Shown here: piece after piece, positions 6,061 to 7,814 of the stretch
Layout: every line of letters starts with the position of its first letter
How positions within the stretch are numbered: the first letter of the stretch is position 1
From: CAYPEL01 sp964409635
GTDB lineage: Bacteria; Pseudomonadota; Gammaproteobacteria; DSM-19610
NCBI GenBank assembly: GCA_964409635.1
Contig: CAYPEL010000134.1
Location: 1 to 7,814 of the forward strand
Direction of reading: 5' to 3'
Length of the DNA: 7,814 nt
Position numbers and translations under genes: made by a program
The notes under the pieces: model-generated
The model's database searches: none
The model's input: only the letters and a program-made list of their open reading frames with translations
Told to the model about the DNA's origin: nothing

Positions 6061-7671
6061 TTATGATGCTTTCAGTTTCTTTTGTTCCGTGTTCTGGCTG
6101 AGCAAGTAATCTTCATAGCTGCCACGGAAGTCGACAATCCCGGTGGGTGTCATTTCGATAATACGGGTTGCAAGAGACGACACAAATTCACGGTCGTGAC
6201 TGACGAAGATTAAAGTGCCTGGGTAATTCTCCAGGGCCAGGTTGAGCGATTCGATGGATTCCATATCCAGGTGGTTTGTTGGTTCATCCATTAGCATGAT
6301 ATTGGGGCGTTGCAGCATCAGTTTGCCGAATAACATGCGGCCTTGCTCGCCACCGGAAATTACATCGACGGTTTTTTTAATTTCATCTTGAGAAAATAAC
6401 AAGCGGCCCAAGGTACTGCGGATAACCTGCTCATCATCGTCTGCTGTGCTCCATTGATCCATCCAGTCGTATAGGGACATCTTATTTTCAAAGTCGGCGG
6501 AGTGATCCTGTGCATAGTAGCCAATAGCAGCATTTTCAGACCACTTTACGGTACCGGCAGAGGGCTTTAACGCTTCAGCCAGGCATTTTAATAAGGTAGT
6601 TTTACCAATCCCGTTAGGGCCGATAACAGCAATCCGTTCGCCTACTTCGGTGACCAGGTTAAAATCAGTAAATAAATCTTCTTCATAACCTTTGCTCAGG
6701 CCTTCCACCTCGAGTGCCAGCCGGTGCAGTTTTTTGTCCTGTTCAAAACGGATGAAAGGGTTTTGGCGGCTGGATGGTTTGACTTCTACCAGCTTGATTT
6801 TATCGATTTGTTTGGCGCGGGAAGTGGCCTGCTTTGATTTTGAAGCGTTGGCAGAAAAACGGCTGACGAAGGCTTTGAGTTCGGCGACCTGGGCTTTTTT
6901 CTTGGCATTATCTGCCAGTAAGCGTTCCTTTACTTGCGTTGCTGCCGTCATATATTCATCATAAGAGCCCGGGTAGAGGCGGATTTCACCGTAATCCAAA
7001 TCAGCCATATGCGTACACACGCTGTTTAGAAAATGGCGGTCATGCGAAATAATGATCATGGTGCAGGTGCGTTCGTTGAGGATACCTTCCAACCAGCGGA
7101 TCGAATTGATATCCAGGTTGTTGGTCGGTTCGTCCAGTAACATGATGTCTGGTTCTGAAAACAGTACCTGCGTCAGTAACACGCGTAATTTCCAGCCCGG
7201 CGCTACTTCACGCATTAGACCGGTGTGCTGTTCTATCGGAATGCCCACACCCAATAACAACTCGCCCGCCCGCGCCTCGGCCGTGTAGCCGTCCATTTCT
7301 GCAAACTCGGCTTCCAGTTCGGCAGCGCGAATACCGTCTTCTTCAGTCATCTCTGGATTGGCGTAAATAGCATCGCGTTCAGATTTAACTGTCCACAACT
7401 CTTCATGGCCCATGATGACCGTGTCAATGACACTGTATTCTTCGTAGGCAAACTGATCCTGCTGCAGCTTGCCGATGCGTTCTTGTGGGTCTTTAGAGAC
7501 GCTGCCGGCAGAAGCTTCCAGATCTTGTCCCAGAATTTTCATAAAGGTTGATTTTCCACAACCGTTGGCGCCGATCAGGCCATAGCGATTGCCGTCGCCA
7601 AATTTAACGGAAACGTTTTCAAAAAGTGGCTTGGCGCCAAATTGCATGGTTATGTTAGCGGTTGATAGCAC
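6061..7671 (-). CDS. ybiT: ABC-F family ATPase, YbiT-like
   Basis: A 536-residue soluble protein with two ATPase domains and no membrane domain. ABC-F proteins bind the ribosomal E site and adjust translation of stalled or difficult complexes. Domain 1 has Walker A GANGCGKST (34-42), a signature replaced by VAPGWKLRVLL (156-166), as in YbiT, Walker B DEPTNNLD (180-187) and SHD (209-211). The interdomain linker, about 245-320, is basic and helical (KERLLADNAKKKAQVAEL, SKSKQATSRAKQIDKIK), corresponding to the P-site tRNA-interaction motif. Domain 2 has Walker A GPNGIGKTT (351-359), ISGGEQGRM (438-446), MDEPTNHLD (461-469) and SHD (491-493). Similarity to E. coli YbiT (530 residues) runs the full length, from MLSTANITMQFGAKPLFEN onwards. 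The start is GTG at 7671, backed by AGGA at 7679-7682 with 7-nt spacing. The NYN gene follows. Confidence 0.95.
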   Translation of the reverse strand: MLSTANITMQFGAKPLFENVSVKFGDGNRYGLIGANGCGKSTFMKILGQDLEASAGSVSKDPQERIGKLQQDQFAYEEYSVIDTVIMGHEELWTVKSERDAIYANPEMTEEDGIRAAELEAEFAEMDGYTAEARAGELLLGVGIPIEQHTGLMREVAPGWKLRVLLTQVLFSEPDIMLLDEPTNNLDINSIRWLEGILNERTCTMIIISHDRHFLNSVCTHMADLDYGEIRLYPGSYDEYMTAATQVKERLLADNAKKKAQVAELKAFVSRFSANASKSKQATSRAKQIDKIKLVEVKPSSRQNPFIRFEQDKKLHRLALEVEGLSKGYEEDLFTDFNLVTEVGERIAVIGPNGIGKTTLLKCLAEALKPSAGTVKWSENAAIGYYAQDHSADFENKMSLYDWMDQWSTADDDEQVIRSTLGRLLFSQDEIKKTVDVISGGEQGRMLFGKLMLQRPNIMLMDEPTNHLDMESIESLNLALENYPGTLIFVSHDREFVSSLATRIIEMTPTGIVDFRGSYEDYLLSQNTEQKKLKAS

Positions 7672-7678
7672 TGTTTTA

Positions 7679-7682
7679 TCCT
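7679..7682 (-). promoter_or_regulatory. ybiT: Ribosome binding site fixing the GTG start of ybiT
   Basis: AGGA on the minus strand, 7 nt before GTG at 7671, supports this start over the ATG eight codons further in. No convincing promoter is seen in the remaining 130 bases upstream. Confidence 0.65.
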
Positions 7683-7751
7683 GAATTTAAAAGGGTTAAC
7701 TGATCTCGCAGGCAGATACAAGGCGGTACGTTGCTTATGCGACACATCATT

Positions 7752-7814
7752 TGCAGACTCGCTGTGAATACATCCCTGTACGCTCAGCGGCAGCTTCCCT
7801 GCTGCCGATGGTCT
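7752..7814. repeat. Partial hairpin-rich intergenic repeat at the window edge
   Basis: Two neighbouring hairpins share a central TCCCT: TACA/TGTA at 7769-7780 with loop TCCC, and a perfect 7-bp CGGCAGC/GCTGCCG stem at 7788-7807 with loop TTCCCT. The order (GCTGTGAATACATCCCTGTA, then CGCTC, then a GC-rich hairpin) resembles intergenic palindromic repeats that I recall from many gammaproteobacterial genomes. There is no T tract, so it does not look like a simple terminator. It is cut by the window end. Confidence 0.5.

Noticed and set aside
6692..7288. Two plus-strand open frames (90 and 78 residues) antisense to ybiT
   Set aside because: The opposite strand encodes conserved ABC-F sequence throughout; these are shadow frames.

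Overview
The window looks like chromosomal DNA from a gammaproteobacterium. DbpA with its own RNA-binding tail, RlmA, a YbiT-type ABC-F protein and a CspA-type cold shock protein all resemble enteric and marine gammaproteobacterial versions. The mix of retropepsin-like protease, cytosolic DsbA-like protein and short palindromic repeats would fit Cellvibrio- or Teredinibacter-like bacteria. That placement is inference from protein style, not a search result.

Layout: (1) 103-1293 (+) is a membrane-anchored protein with TPR-like repeats and a C-terminal retropepsin-like aspartic protease domain. (2) 1434-1634 (-) is a cold shock protein with a UUCG-capped terminator downstream, a good sigma70 promoter about 120 nt upstream, and a possible cold box at the predicted transcript start. 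(3) 4372-1947 (-) is a tight three-gene unit: dbpA, a cytosolic DsbA-family thiol oxidoreductase, and a membrane-associated glutaredoxin-like protein, with gaps of 12 and 5 nt. (4) 4543-5415 (+) is rlmA, a 23S rRNA guanine methyltransferase. (5) 5411-5577 is a 167-bp near-perfect palindrome with 22-bp perfect terminal inverted repeats. It is MITE-like and sits exactly between two convergent genes, supplying the TAG stop codon of both. (6) 7671-5573 (-) is a two-gene unit: a YbiT-like ABC-F ATPase followed 14 nt later by a NYN/LabA-like putative ribonuclease. (7) The right edge carries part of a hairpin-rich intergenic repeat.

By family, five of the eight genes act on RNA or the ribosome: Csp (RNA chaperone), DbpA (50S assembly), RlmA (23S methylation), the ABC-F protein (ribosome E site) and the NYN protein (RNase fold). 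Two others are a pair of thioredoxin-fold proteins. Most of the window is ordinary housekeeping sequence. The strongest unusual signal is the palindromic element that ends both rlmA and the NYN gene. I saw no complete new defence or mobile system.
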